From: Hydrogenovibrio sp965140365
GTDB taxonomy: Bacteria > Pseudomonadota > Gammaproteobacteria > Thiomicrospirales > Thiomicrospiraceae
DNA length: 64,000 nucleotides
Reading direction: 5' to 3' (one strand)
Assembly (NCBI GenBank): GCA_965140365.1
Contig: OZ223196.1
The notes beneath the pieces were generated by a model. It did no database searches and was not told where the DNA came from. It saw only the letters and a list, made by a program, of their open reading frames with translations. The position numbers and the translations under genes were made by a program. Below, in pieces: positions 9,949-18,883 of this stretch; position 1 is the stretch's first letter; each line of letters starts with the position of its first letter.

Positions 9949-10410
9949 TCAACCTTGTCCCATCAGCGCTTTCTGCTCTTGAGCCGCTTGGCGAATTTTC
10001 GGCACCGCCTGCTCCATATACAAGGACGCCTGATGCACGGTAATTTTGTTTAAGTCGTGATAATCCTGCTGGAATTGCTGACCATTCTGGCGCGATAAAT
10101 TGCGAATCACTTTATGAAACAAGCGCTCGCCATCGGCCAGGCGCACCATGGTCACCAGTTGTTCAGGCGTCACTTCCGTCGCCAACTTCTGTAATACGCG
10201 GTCATCCATCGACACCAACTTACTTGCCAACGCACGATAAGCATTCAATTTTTTATTCAAACCCTCCATGTCGTCGGAGGCTTGGCCGCCAAGACGTTCA
10301 TCGACCAGTTTGTGCAACAATTCCAGTGACTCCAACGGCAATTCAAAAAACACCGGTCCCATTTCCAGTATGTATTGACCGTCGTGATCTCGTTTGGCGG
10401 TAATATCCAT
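9949..10410 (-). CDS. FliG C-terminal-domain-like protein B
   Basis: 153 residues. The stretch from about 67 (MDDRVLQKLATEVTPEQLV, then LFHKVIRNLSRQNGQQFQQD) follows the pattern of the C-terminal, torque-generating domain of the flagellar switch protein FliG: a short acidic helix, a VxxxxL segment, then an LRNxS-like helix. The first 60 residues resemble the matching part of the upstream gene product, so the two are paralogues. Eight bases separate them, hence one operon. It lacks FliG's N-terminal and middle domains, and no flagellar gene is nearby. The homology is judged by eye only; function unknown. Confidence 0.75.
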   Translation of the reverse strand: MDITAKRDHDGQYILEMGPVFFELPLESLELLHKLVDERLGGQASDDMEGLNKKLNAYRALASKLVSMDDRVLQKLATEVTPEQLVTMVRLADGERLFHKVIRNLSRQNGQQFQQDYHDLNKITVHQASLYMEQAVPKIRQAAQEQKALMGQG

Positions 10411-10418
10411 GCGTCTTC

Positions 10419-10883
10419 CTAAATGTACTGCGTATTTTTATCAAAAAACTCAATTTTGCCCTGACATTCCAATTCAAACATCTTTTCGACCACCCGTTTG
10501 ATGGCGGCTTTGGCCTCGTCATTATTGGGCGGTACCGGGTTGGCCATATCCGCTTTCAATTGTTTGGCAAGAATGCCGCCGACATTCCGCAGCACCGCCT
10601 CGTTCAATTCCTCGTCCTGAGCGACCACCATCAATTTCAATAAATCCTGGTTATCGACACCTCGCACCAGCCGCTGTACACCGGCATCGTCCAACTCTCG
10701 GATACGGCACCCCAGTTTAATATAACTTGTCAGGGTCGAGTGGGTTTGGCCGTGCTCCAACGCCACCAAGTGCTCCAAGATGATGTTCAGCAATTCCACC
10801 GAAAAACGGTCAAGCCGAATCGACGCATAACCGATATGCACCAACCACTCGTTTTCATGGACTTTTTTAATCCCTAACTTCAT
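10419..10883 (-). CDS. FliG C-terminal-domain-like protein A
   Basis: 154 residues. From about 64 on it parallels E. coli FliG-C closely: DDAGVQRLVRGVDNQDLL, then LNEAVLRNVGGILAKQLKAD and MANPVP, ending with a helix AIKRVVEKMFELECQGKIEF. In FliG this region carries the charged helix that meets the stator protein MotA. Residues 1-60 (VHENEWLVHIGYASIRLDRF) form a separate beta-rich start shared with the neighbour gene. First gene of a two-gene unit. It may modulate the motor or have been recruited elsewhere; neither can be decided here. Confidence 0.78.
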   Translation of the reverse strand: MKLGIKKVHENEWLVHIGYASIRLDRFSVELLNIILEHLVALEHGQTHSTLTSYIKLGCRIRELDDAGVQRLVRGVDNQDLLKLMVVAQDEELNEAVLRNVGGILAKQLKADMANPVPPNNDEAKAAIKRVVEKMFELECQGKIEFFDKNTQYI

Positions 10884-10984
10884 GTCTGCTCAAGCCTCAT
10901 GCACTATAAATTCTGACTGAATAATGACTAAGCAAAAAGACGGCCAAATCCCAATCCAATCTCAACGGATACTATACTATAATA

Positions 10985-11037
10985 GGGCAGTTCGATTAAT
11001 CCCCAGTGAGATTCTGCGGAATTTAATTGACTTGCCC
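10985..11037. repeat. Short palindromic repeat, family B (copy B2)
   Basis: GGGCAGTTCGATTAA at the left pairs with TTAATTGACTTGCCC at the right, a stem of about 14 bp with one mismatch and two G-T pairs. The first 35 bases match the left arm of the longer element at 43475-43635 (shared GGGCA, TCGATTAA, ATTCTGCGG). TATAAT stands directly before both copies (here 10978-10983). It lies just upstream of the methyltransferase gene. Confidence 0.6.
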
Positions 11038-11065
11038 TGTAAATTTAAATATCGAATGGCCTCGC

Positions 11066-12250
11066 ATGAAACCGAATCACCAGCTTCCAACCCCGCCCCC
11101 CGAAAACCAAGAACGCAGCGACGCCCTGGCCCAGAAAATCCGCCAAACGCTCAAACGCCACGGTTCTTTATCGTTCGCCCACTTCATGCAGATGGCGCTC
11201 TATACACCCGGCCTGGGCTATTATTCCAGCGGCTTACCTAAAATCGGCGCGCAAGGCGACTTCATCACCGCGCCGGAAATTTCACCGATTTTTTCGCGCT
11301 GTCTAGCTCGCCAAGCCGCACAGGTTCTGGCATCATTGGAACAACCTAACGTCATCGAATTCGGCGCCGGAAAAGGCACCATGGCCAAAGATATGCTGCT
11401 GGAATTAGACGCTTTGCAACAACCGGTCGAACACTACTTTATCGTCGAACTCAGTGCCGATTTGCGCGCCCGGCAAGAAACCACTCTGAAAACCTTACCG
11501 GAAGCTCTGTTCGAAAAAGTCGTCTGGCTGGATCAGCTACCCAACAAGCCCATGGAAGGCGTTGTCATCGCCAACGAAGTGCTGGATGCCATGCCGGTTG
11601 AAAAATTACGTTTAGAGGCCGAACAGAGCCTGCGCGGCTACGTCGCCTACAACGAAAGCAAACAACGCTTTGAATGGGAATATCACCCGGTGGCTGATTC
11701 AACCTTGCAAAAAGCGGCCAACGGCATTCTCAACCAGATCGGCCACCCACCGTCACAAGGCTATGAAACTGAAATCAACCTCAACATTCAACCTTGGCTG
11801 CAATCCATTTCTGACTTTCTGAGCCACGGCGCTTTACTGCTGGTGGATTACGGCTACACGCGACGTGAGTACTACCAGCCGGCCCGCCGCATGGGCACCT
11901 TACGATGCCATTATCAGCACCGCGCCCACAGCGACCCTTTCTTTTACCCAGGCCTGCAAGACATCACCGCCCACGTCGATTTCACCGCCGTGGCGGAATC
12001 CGCTTTCGACGCCGGTTTCAAAGTGGCCGGTTTCACGACCCAAGCGCATTTTTTAATGGGCAGCGGCTTACTGGAAATGTCGGGCGACCCGGAAATGGAC
12101 ATTACCGAATCGTTGAAAATCGCCCAGCAAATCAAAACCCTGACCCTGCCGGATGAAATGGGCGAAAGCTTCAAAGTCATCGCCCTCACCAAAGGGTGCG
12201 ACCTGTCGTTGATGGGCTTTAAGCTCCGCGACTTAAGACACCAACTCTAA
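11066..12250 (+). CDS. SAM-dependent methyltransferase, MidA/NDUFAF7 family
   Basis: 394 residues of the COG1565 family. The SAM-binding loop is VIEFGAGKGTMAKDML, followed by the family-specific NEVLDAMPVE and LLVDYGYTRREYYQ; the GYYSSG and GDFITAPEISP segments near the N-terminus are also typical. The mitochondrial homologue methylates an arginine of complex I subunit NDUFS2; a matching role on NuoD/NuoC in bacteria is plausible but unproved. I start it at the ATG 11066; an in-frame TTG at 11027 falls within the upstream repeat. The next gene, uppP, follows after 41 bp. Confidence 0.92.
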   Translation: MKPNHQLPTPPPENQERSDALAQKIRQTLKRHGSLSFAHFMQMALYTPGLGYYSSGLPKIGAQGDFITAPEISPIFSRCLARQAAQVLASLEQPNVIEFGAGKGTMAKDMLLELDALQQPVEHYFIVELSADLRARQETTLKTLPEALFEKVVWLDQLPNKPMEGVVIANEVLDAMPVEKLRLEAEQSLRGYVAYNESKQRFEWEYHPVADSTLQKAANGILNQIGHPPSQGYETEINLNIQPWLQSISDFLSHGALLLVDYGYTRREYYQPARRMGTLRCHYQHRAHSDPFFYPGLQDITAHVDFTAVAESAFDAGFKVAGFTTQAHFLMGSGLLEMSGDPEMDITESLKIAQQIKTLTLPDEMGESFKVIALTKGCDLSLMGFKLRDLRHQL

Positions 12251-12291
12251 CCGACAAAGCCCCAAACAAACCATTCATACAAGGACGCGGC

Positions 12292-13101
12292 ATGGAACAA
12301 ACACTGGACTGGATTCAAATCACTTTTCTCGCCATCATTCAGGGCCTGACCGAGTTTCTGCCGATTTCCAGCTCCGGGCATTTGATCCTCATCCCCCAGT
12401 TGTTCGGCTGGCAAGACCAAGGTTTGGCGTTCGACGTCGCGGTCCACATCGGCACCCTGTCCGCCGTATTGCTGTATTTTCGCCAGGACGTCTGGCTCAT
12501 GACCCGCGACTGGAGCGCCTCGTTAGTCACCCGTCAACCCACCAGCAATAGTCGTCTGGCCTGGTGGGTGATTTTCGCCACCTTACCGGCCGTCATTTTC
12601 GGATTCATCATCAACAACGGTTTGGAAGAAGCGCTACGCGACCCGCTGATTATCGCCGCAACCACCATCGGGTTCGGCGCCCTGCTCTGGTGGTCGGACG
12701 TCAAAGGTAAACGCATTCGCGACGAACACAGTTTAAGTTTCAAAGACATCCTCATCATCGGGTTTGCACAGGCCTTGGCGCTGATTCCCGGCACCTCGCG
12801 CTCCGGCATCACCATTACCGCCGCGCTGATGGTCGGGTTGACGCGTGAAGCAGCGGCCCGTTTCTCCTTTCTGCTATCGATTCCGATTATCCTCGGCGCA
12901 GGTCTATTGAAACTAAAAGACCTTCTTGACAGTACCCACCCCGTACAGTGGGATGCCATGATCGGCGGTGTCATTTTGTCCGGCCTGACGGCTTACGCCG
13001 TGATTGCACTCTTTCTGAAATGGATTAATTCCATCGGCATGGCGCCTTTTGCTTGGTATCGTTTTATTCTCGGCGCAATACTCATCGCCCTGTTTATTTA
13101 A
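12292..13101 (+). CDS. uppP: Undecaprenyl-diphosphatase UppP (BacA)
   Basis: 269-residue inner-membrane phosphatase recycling undecaprenyl pyrophosphate for peptidoglycan synthesis; overproduction gives bacitracin resistance. The two signature motifs are present: the glutamate-rich QGLTEFLPISSSGHL near residue 20 and PGTSRSGITIT near 165, plus about eight hydrophobic segments. ATG at 12292 with AAGGA six bases upstream. Confidence 0.97.
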   Translation: MEQTLDWIQITFLAIIQGLTEFLPISSSGHLILIPQLFGWQDQGLAFDVAVHIGTLSAVLLYFRQDVWLMTRDWSASLVTRQPTSNSRLAWWVIFATLPAVIFGFIINNGLEEALRDPLIIAATTIGFGALLWWSDVKGKRIRDEHSLSFKDILIIGFAQALALIPGTSRSGITITAALMVGLTREAAARFSFLLSIPIILGAGLLKLKDLLDSTHPVQWDAMIGGVILSGLTAYAVIALFLKWINSIGMAPFAWYRFILGAILIALFI

Positions 13102-13188
13102 AAAGTACCCAGCGTATAATGAACAAAATGACGACGCGTAAACCGCGATCGTCTTTTCCGCCACGCTTCCAAACTCAGCAGGTGCCGA

Positions 13189-14676
13189 ATGCCGACCATT
13201 GATTTTTACACTGCGGCCCAAAGCCGTGCCATCGACCACTACGCCATCGAAACCCAAAAACTCCCAGGCCTGCTGCTGATGAAGCGTGCCGCCTATTTCG
13301 CCTACCAGACATTGAAAGAAACCCAACCGAACGCCGAAAAAATTCTCCTGCTTTGCGGCAGTGGCAATAACGGCGGCGACGGCTGGGTGCTGGCGCAATA
13401 CGCCCTGCTGGAAGGACGTCAGGTCACAGCGGTACTGTTAGGGGATGAAGCGAAGATTCGCGGCAATGCCCTCGCGGCGTTACAGGAACTCAAAGCGCTC
13501 GGCTTGTCGCCCACTCCCTTTGACAGCAACCGGTTACAGGATGCCGATATCATCGTGGACGCGGTTTTCGGTACCGGCTTGAATCAGCCGGTTTCCGGCA
13601 ACTTCGCCGAGATATTCCAACAGGTGAACGACTCCCACAAACCAGTGCTGGCCATCGATATTCCCAGTGGCCTACACGCCGACACCGGCCACATTCTCGG
13701 CACCGCCATCCGCGCGTCGCACACCTGCACCTTCATCACCCAGAAACCTGGGTTATACACCCATATGGGCCCAGAAACCGCCGGCAAGATTCATTTCAGC
13801 CCGTTGTTCCTGAGCCGTGACAGCTACCAAGAGCAAACGCCCATCGCGCACAACCACTCTTTGAAAGACTGGCTGGCGAAACGGCCGCCGGTCACCGCTT
13901 CCAGCCACAAAGGCCGCCAAGGCACCGTATTATTAGCGGGCGGCAATCACCACATGATGGGTGCCATCCAACTGGCCGGTTTGGCCAGCTTGACCAGCGG
14001 TGCAGGCCTGGTGAAAATTGTCACGCAACCGGAACATCTGGTCGCGCTCACCCAGGCGCAACCGGAATTGATGACCTATTTACCAAACGATTTAACCGAT
14101 CTTCTGCCGCAAACCAGCGCCATCGGATTGGGCCCCGGCCTCGGTCAGGACGACTGGGCGCAGGCCTTATTCCAATGTATTCTGGACGCTGAATCATCCC
14201 AATCCATTCCCAAAGTCATGGATGCCGATGCACTGAACCTACTGGCCAAGCAGCCGCAAACACAACCTAACTGGGTGCTGACACCACATCCGGGCGAAGC
14301 TGCCCGCTTGCTCGGCACCGATACTGCAGACATCCAGCGAGACCGTTTCAAAGCAGTGATGGCATTGCAAAAACGTTACGGCGGCGTGGTGGTGTTAAAA
14401 GGCAACGGCACTTTGGTGTATGACGGGAAACGTATGGAGCTGTGCACCGCGGGCAATGCCGGTATGGCAGTCGGCGGCATGGGCGATGTATTGACCGGTG
14501 CCATCGCCAGCTTTCTGGCACAAGGCATGGATTTGTTTAAAGCGGCGTGTTTAGGGGTATCACTGCACGCCCACAGCGGAGACGTGCTAGCGAATCAAAC
14601 CAGCCAAGCCGGCGTAATTCCATCCGACTTGGCACTGACCATGAGTCAACTACTCAGTTATACCCAGTCACCATAA
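13189..14676 (+). CDS. nnrD: Bifunctional NAD(P)HX epimerase/dehydratase
   Basis: 495-residue repair enzyme for hydrated NADH and NADPH. The N-terminal epimerase domain (YjeF-N/NnrE, about 1-215) has LLCGSGNNGGDGWVLA and DAVFGTGLN; the C-terminal ADP-dependent dehydratase domain (NnrD, about 225-490) has AGGNHHMMGA, LGPGLGQDDWA, TPHPGEAARLL and the catalytic AGNAGMAVGGMGDVLTG. A TATAAT at 13114-13119 may be its -10 box, with no clear -35. It is convergent with purK; the two stops are only 28 bp apart. Confidence 0.96.
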   Translation: MPTIDFYTAAQSRAIDHYAIETQKLPGLLLMKRAAYFAYQTLKETQPNAEKILLLCGSGNNGGDGWVLAQYALLEGRQVTAVLLGDEAKIRGNALAALQELKALGLSPTPFDSNRLQDADIIVDAVFGTGLNQPVSGNFAEIFQQVNDSHKPVLAIDIPSGLHADTGHILGTAIRASHTCTFITQKPGLYTHMGPETAGKIHFSPLFLSRDSYQEQTPIAHNHSLKDWLAKRPPVTASSHKGRQGTVLLAGGNHHMMGAIQLAGLASLTSGAGLVKIVTQPEHLVALTQAQPELMTYLPNDLTDLLPQTSAIGLGPGLGQDDWAQALFQCILDAESSQSIPKVMDADALNLLAKQPQTQPNWVLTPHPGEAARLLGTDTADIQRDRFKAVMALQKRYGGVVVLKGNGTLVYDGKRMELCTAGNAGMAVGGMGDVLTGAIASFLAQGMDLFKAACLGVSLHAHSGDVLANQTSQAGVIPSDLALTMSQLLSYTQSP

Positions 14677-14704
14677 AATCGTCCGAGGCGAATCGCACCC
14701 CTGC

Positions 14705-15823
14705 TTAAGATTCGCTCTTATCTGCCTCAGGCAGAAATGCGCTCAACTGTTTGATTTGTTCGTACAGCGCATCTTCCGAATCGGCGACTAGATTGATGTG
14801 CCCCAGCTTGCGCCCCGCTCTTTCGGCTTTATCGTATAAATGCAGGAAAGCATTCGGCATTTTCAAAACCTCCGCCACCGGGCCGGTTTCGCCGATGATG
14901 TTAATCATCGCCGCCACCGGTTGACGCGGCGACGTATCGCCCAACGGCAGTCCGGTGATGGCCCGCACATGGTTTTCGAACTGGCTGGTCAAAGCACCTT
15001 CAATGGTCCAATGGCCGGAATTATGCACACGCGGCGCCATTTCATTCGCGACTAACCCATCAACCGTTTCGAATAACTCCAACGTCAGCACGCCAACATG
15101 ATCCAGCTTGTCCAGCAAGGCCTTCATATACGCTTCGGCCTGCGTTTGGACGGTCTCGGAAATTTGCCGAGCCGGCGCAATGGTGTAACGCAAAATGCCC
15201 TCATGATGAACGTTCTGCACCAACGGATAGTAAACGTGCTCGTTATCGGCATTGCGCACCGCGACAATCGACAATTCGCGACTGAAATCGATGAATCCTT
15301 CCAGAATCAATTCCCGCCCGCCGATGGCTTTCCAGGCCTGGTCGATTTGCGACTTTTCCTTGAGGACGAACTGCCCTTTGCCATCATACCCTTCGGTGGT
15401 GGTTTTCAGAATGGCCGGCAACCCGATTTCTTCCACCGCCTGAGTCAGGTTTTCCAATGAATCCACCACTTGGTAAGGTGCGCACGGAATGCCCAACTCG
15501 TCGAACAGGCCTTTTTCACGACCACGATGTTGGGAGTAATACAACGACTTTTCGCCCGGATACACCGGAATGCTACGAGCGATTTCACGCACCATTTCCA
15601 CCGAGGTATTTTCGCTTTCGTAGGTCATCACATCGGAAAACTTGACCAGGTCTTTCAAGGACTCAACTTCATCGGTGTACATCTGCCCCAGCAAAGCGGA
15701 AGGTTCATCATGACTGGTGCCCAGAAAACCGAACTTCTGCCCCAGTGGATAACCGGCAATCGCCAGCATACGGCCCAATTGGCCAGCCCCCAAAACACCG
15801 ATTTTCTTTGTGATAGGCGTCAT
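14705..15823 (-). CDS. purK: N5-carboxyaminoimidazole ribonucleotide synthase PurK
   Basis: 372-residue ATP-grasp enzyme that carboxylates AIR with bicarbonate and ATP in purine synthesis. Seen: the N-terminal GVLGAGQLGRMLAIA, ATP-grasp lysines in ILKTTTEGYDGKGQFVL, and the C-terminal NEMAPRVHNSGHWTIEG with the catalytic and metal-binding residues. It follows purE after 161 bp, a long gap for this pair; the gap holds a hairpin (CCTTTTCC/GGAAAAGG, 15897-15924) but no T run. Confidence 0.97.
   Translation of the reverse strand: MTPITKKIGVLGAGQLGRMLAIAGYPLGQKFGFLGTSHDEPSALLGQMYTDEVESLKDLVKFSDVMTYESENTSVEMVREIARSIPVYPGEKSLYYSQHRGREKGLFDELGIPCAPYQVVDSLENLTQAVEEIGLPAILKTTTEGYDGKGQFVLKEKSQIDQAWKAIGGRELILEGFIDFSRELSIVAVRNADNEHVYYPLVQNVHHEGILRYTIAPARQISETVQTQAEAYMKALLDKLDHVGVLTLELFETVDGLVANEMAPRVHNSGHWTIEGALTSQFENHVRAITGLPLGDTSPRQPVAAMINIIGETGPVAEVLKMPNAFLHLYDKAERAGRKLGHINLVADSEDALYEQIKQLSAFLPEADKSES
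15332..15341. repeat. CCAGGCCTGG site in purK
   Basis: Exact decamer; on the coding strand it reads Gln-Ala-Trp within IDQAWKA. Confidence 0.9.
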
Positions 15824-15984
15824 ATCGTTCCTCGAATTCCGTTATTGCTATTGGTTGTTGCGTTCATCCGACCGATGGTCATGCATGCATTGAGTGCCTT
15901 TTCCAGCCGAACAACCGGAAAAGGACAAGACAGGTATTTTACGTGAAAACCCGTGAACTGGGTAGGGAATCTACCCGGGAAAAT

Positions 15985-16497
15985 TCAGTCGCGCGGATCC
16001 GGGTTATCCAGCACGAACTGGGTTTGCGCTTCGCGGAAAGCGTGCACCGCTTCTCGCACAGCTGACAGATGGGTGCCAACGATTTGCGACGCCAGAATAC
16101 CGGCGTTCTTGGCGCCGGCGTCTCCGATGGCCAAAGTGCCAACCGGAATGCCGCCCGGCATCTGTACGATGGACAACAGCGAATCTTCACCGCTCAAGGC
16201 ACGCGACTGAACCGGCACACCCAATACTGGCACGATGGTCTTGGCCGCCACCATACCCGGCAGATGCGCCGCACCACCTGCGCCGGCAATGATGACTTGC
16301 AAGCCACGCGCTTCGGCGGTTTGGGCGTATTCAAACATCAAATCCGGCGTCCGGTGGGCGGACACCACCTTCACTTCGTAAGGCACACCGAACTGCTCCA
16401 GCATCTCCACGGCATGTTTCATGGTGGGCCAGTCCGATTTGGACCCCATAATGACACCGACCAACGGTGTTTGATTTTCAGTTTTCACGGTCGACAT
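15985..16497 (-). CDS. purE: N5-carboxyaminoimidazole ribonucleotide mutase PurE
   Basis: 170-residue class I PurE, converting N5-CAIR to CAIR. The conserved opening VGVIMGSKSDWPTM, the histidine in VVSAHRTPDLM and the AGAGGAAHLPGMVAA loop are all present. The ATG at 16497 matches the family start; the frame remains open for 47 more codons upstream through intergenic sequence that includes a CCAGGCCTGG copy, and this stretch is not protein-like. First gene of purEK. Confidence 0.97.
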   Translation of the reverse strand: MSTVKTENQTPLVGVIMGSKSDWPTMKHAVEMLEQFGVPYEVKVVSAHRTPDLMFEYAQTAEARGLQVIIAGAGGAAHLPGMVAAKTIVPVLGVPVQSRALSGEDSLLSIVQMPGGIPVGTLAIGDAGAKNAGILASQIVGTHLSAVREAVHAFREAQTQFVLDNPDPRD

Positions 16498-16624
16498 AAT
16501 TTCGTACCTGTTTTGAAAAAAGCGGCTAATTTTACAGGAACCTGACCACTTTGCAAGCAAAAAAGACTCAAGCGACAAAATCCAAGTCTTTGTTATGACT
16601 GACTTTTTAGAATCAATAAAACCG

Positions 16625-16634
16625 CCAGGCCTGG
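16625..16634. repeat. CCAGGCCTGG site, intergenic
   Basis: Exact decamer between purE and the EAL gene, flanked by ATAAAA-CCG on the left and CCA-AAA on the right. On the minus strand it is followed by GGTTTTATT, so it might also act as a terminator for the EAL gene. Confidence 0.85.
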
Positions 16635-16682
16635 CCAAAACCCGAAAACATCACAGCATTCACGACGTCAATCTTATTCGGT

Positions 16683-18482
16683 TCAGGCGCGCATCAAGCC
16701 CACTTGACGGGAATCCACCACATAATAGGTATTGCCCCCTTGGGACTTGGCGCCTTTTTTGGCGCGCGTGGCGTAAGACGACAATTTTTGAGTATGATCG
16801 AAGACCCCGGGATACACCAACAGCACCCCCAGCGATAACGACATCATTGGAAAGAAGACTTTTTCGCCGGCGCGATTTTCGGCATAAATGCCGCCGCGAA
16901 GACGATCGTCCTGTGTATAAAAATTCAAACTGGCGGATTGAAAGCCTTTCAAAATGCGTTGGCACACCATTTCATACTGCATCTCCGGCATCACCACTAC
17001 AAAATCGTCCCCGCCGACATGGCCGATAAACGCCTCCTGAACGCCAACGGATTCTTTCAACACCCGCGCCACCGCACTGATGACCTGGTCCCCTTCTTCG
17101 AAACTGTAATAGTCGTTGTAAGGTTTAAAATTATCGACATCGACATAAATCACCACAAACGGTGATTGACGGTCAAGGTACTGTTGAATCATGGTTTGAA
17201 TCGGCACATTGCCCGGCAAACCGGACAACGGATTGGCATATTGCGCACTGCGGATTTTCAAATCGGTGATGACGCGCAGCAATTCCATAAAAGAGCCGCA
17301 CCCTTTAAAACGCCCTTGTTCCGTTAATACGAAAGTGCCCTTGTCGTAAGAGCCGTTTTCCGTGATTTCCCGGCTCGCCTCCACCAGGGGCGTGTTAATA
17401 TCAAACACCAACGGCGACCGGTCCATCAACTTAGCGATATTTTTACGCCCATGCAGATCGCGACCAAACTTACTGGCCAACAACTCGGTCAACTCTCGCC
17501 GCCACACCATGCCATGCACCTGCCCTTTCTCGACAATCGGCACATAATCTACCCCCGGGCGTTGTAGCAGCTCATCGGTCATTTGTTCAATCGTCGTTCC
17601 CAAGGGCATGGTAAAGGCCTCACGACATAGCAACTTCACCGTTTCCTTGGGATTAGTGACATCTCTGACGGCTTCATTCCATTTATAATCCAAGGTCAAG
17701 GCCGTGGACGGCGACGGGCGTTTCAGCAAATACCCCTGCACAAAATCCACGCCCAGTTTTTCCAAAACCTGCAATTCGGCTTCGGTTTCAACCCCTTCTG
17801 CAATGATTTTGGTGCCCATGCTTTTCGCCAGCGTCAAAATGGTTTCCATAAACCGATATTTATCGGCTTTTTTGTCAATGTCGGCAATGAAGTGTTTGTC
17901 GATTTTGACAAAATCCGGTTTGACCTCCGACCAAAGCTTCAAACCATTGTACCCCGACCCCAAATCATCAATGGCGACCTTGAACCCCATTTTACGGTAA
18001 TGTTGAATCGCGTTCAGAAACAGACCACTGTCTTCCACCGGCTGCAACTCGGTGATTTCAATCACCACCTGATGAATATTCAAACCGTAATAATTCAAGC
18101 AATCCAACGTCAAACCGGAACGGTGGTCGACATTCATCAACGAGCTGACCGAAACGTTCAAAAACAACTTCACTTGATTTTGGTGCAGCGCGGCCGATTT
18201 CATAAAGTTTTTAATCGACACCCGACGCGCCATCAAATCCATCTCCAGTAAGCAGCCGTGATCCGATGCCAACTGAAATAAATGCGACGGGGAATACAGC
18301 GGGGAATTGTCCGGGCCACGCGTCAAAGCTTCGAATGCAAGCACCGAACGCGTCTTCAAACCCACAATCGGCTGAAAATGGGTCTGAATTCGCTGGTGAT
18401 CGAAAATATCTTTCAACTCCCGTCCCAATGGCGAATGTTGTAAACCGGAACACTTTTCATCCGGCAAAATCACTCTTTCCAC
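16683..18482 (-). CDS. EAL-CBS-GGDEF signalling protein
   Basis: 599 residues with no membrane segment. An EAL phosphodiesterase domain comes first (about 25-270) with all catalytic residues apparent: FEALTRG, FLNVSVSS, EITELQ, DDLGSG, FVKID, EGVE and QGYL. Two CBS-like repeats follow (about 280-405), which often bind adenine nucleotides. The C-terminal GGDEF domain (about 420-590) has GGDDF (490-494) without an RxxD inhibitory site. It is thus likely to degrade c-di-GMP; whether the GGDDF domain makes it or only binds GTP is open. GTG start at 18482 with GGAG seven bases upstream. Confidence 0.92.
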   Translation of the reverse strand: MERVILPDEKCSGLQHSPLGRELKDIFDHQRIQTHFQPIVGLKTRSVLAFEALTRGPDNSPLYSPSHLFQLASDHGCLLEMDLMARRVSIKNFMKSAALHQNQVKLFLNVSVSSLMNVDHRSGLTLDCLNYYGLNIHQVVIEITELQPVEDSGLFLNAIQHYRKMGFKVAIDDLGSGYNGLKLWSEVKPDFVKIDKHFIADIDKKADKYRFMETILTLAKSMGTKIIAEGVETEAELQVLEKLGVDFVQGYLLKRPSPSTALTLDYKWNEAVRDVTNPKETVKLLCREAFTMPLGTTIEQMTDELLQRPGVDYVPIVEKGQVHGMVWRRELTELLASKFGRDLHGRKNIAKLMDRSPLVFDINTPLVEASREITENGSYDKGTFVLTEQGRFKGCGSFMELLRVITDLKIRSAQYANPLSGLPGNVPIQTMIQQYLDRQSPFVVIYVDVDNFKPYNDYYSFEEGDQVISAVARVLKESVGVQEAFIGHVGGDDFVVVMPEMQYEMVCQRILKGFQSASLNFYTQDDRLRGGIYAENRAGEKVFFPMMSLSLGVLLVYPGVFDHTQKLSSYATRAKKGAKSQGGNTYYVVDSRQVGLMRA

Positions 18483-18753
18483 GACTCACTCCGTTTAAAT
18501 CTCTGGTCTCAGGCAACCGTGCCCAAAGACCCAATTTTCACCGGATAGTAACAAAATGCCAACGGCCCCAATATGACAGTTTGATGATATTCCCGCCCTT
18601 TACCGTTTGCTGCCTACCGCGATATGAAAACCCAACACGCTACGGCTTTAATGTTCAGGAATCGCGGATATTTCCCCAAAAAAACCAAGTCTAAATGCTC
18701 CAAAATTCGATAAAAAACTTGCATCTACCGCGCAATTTAACGAAAATTGCGTC
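18483..18753. other. Intergenic region between the EAL gene and metK
   Basis: 271 bp ahead of the riboswitch, between divergent genes. It should hold promoters for both. I see one clear hairpin (CGCAATT/AATTGCG, 18731-18751) immediately before the aptamer but no convincing -35/-10 pair and no small gene. Confidence 0.5.
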
Positions 18754-18812
18754 TAGCGCCGATTTGACTCATCAGCTTGCGGGCGCCTAAATAAGTACGG
18801 CTAAAGCGAGGA
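18754..18812 (+). promoter_or_regulatory. SAM-II-like riboswitch upstream of metK
   Basis: The segment has the layout of the SAM-II (SAM-alpha) aptamer. P1 forms between GCGCC (18756-18760) and GGCGC (18782-18786); the P1 loop opens with the conserved GATTTG (18761-18766); GCTTGC (18775-18780) precedes the right arm; then TAAATAAG (18788-18795) and the invariant GCTAAAG (18800-18806). The pseudoknot expected in this class can form between GCTT (18775-18778) and AAGT (18793-18796). metK starts 72 bases downstream behind GAGGAC, so the expression platform is not simply occlusion of the ribosome site. Recognised from the class consensus by eye. Confidence 0.72.
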
Positions 18813-18883
18813 GACGTTTCATCCCTTCCCGCCTGATATTCCGTATCTCAACTTTGCAACATTAAACTTGAGGACAGTTATCC

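Noticed and set aside
10924..11241. 105-residue open frame overlapping the methyltransferase start
   Set aside because: Out of frame with the clearly homologous methyltransferase and runs through the palindromic repeat; low-complexity Arg/Pro end.
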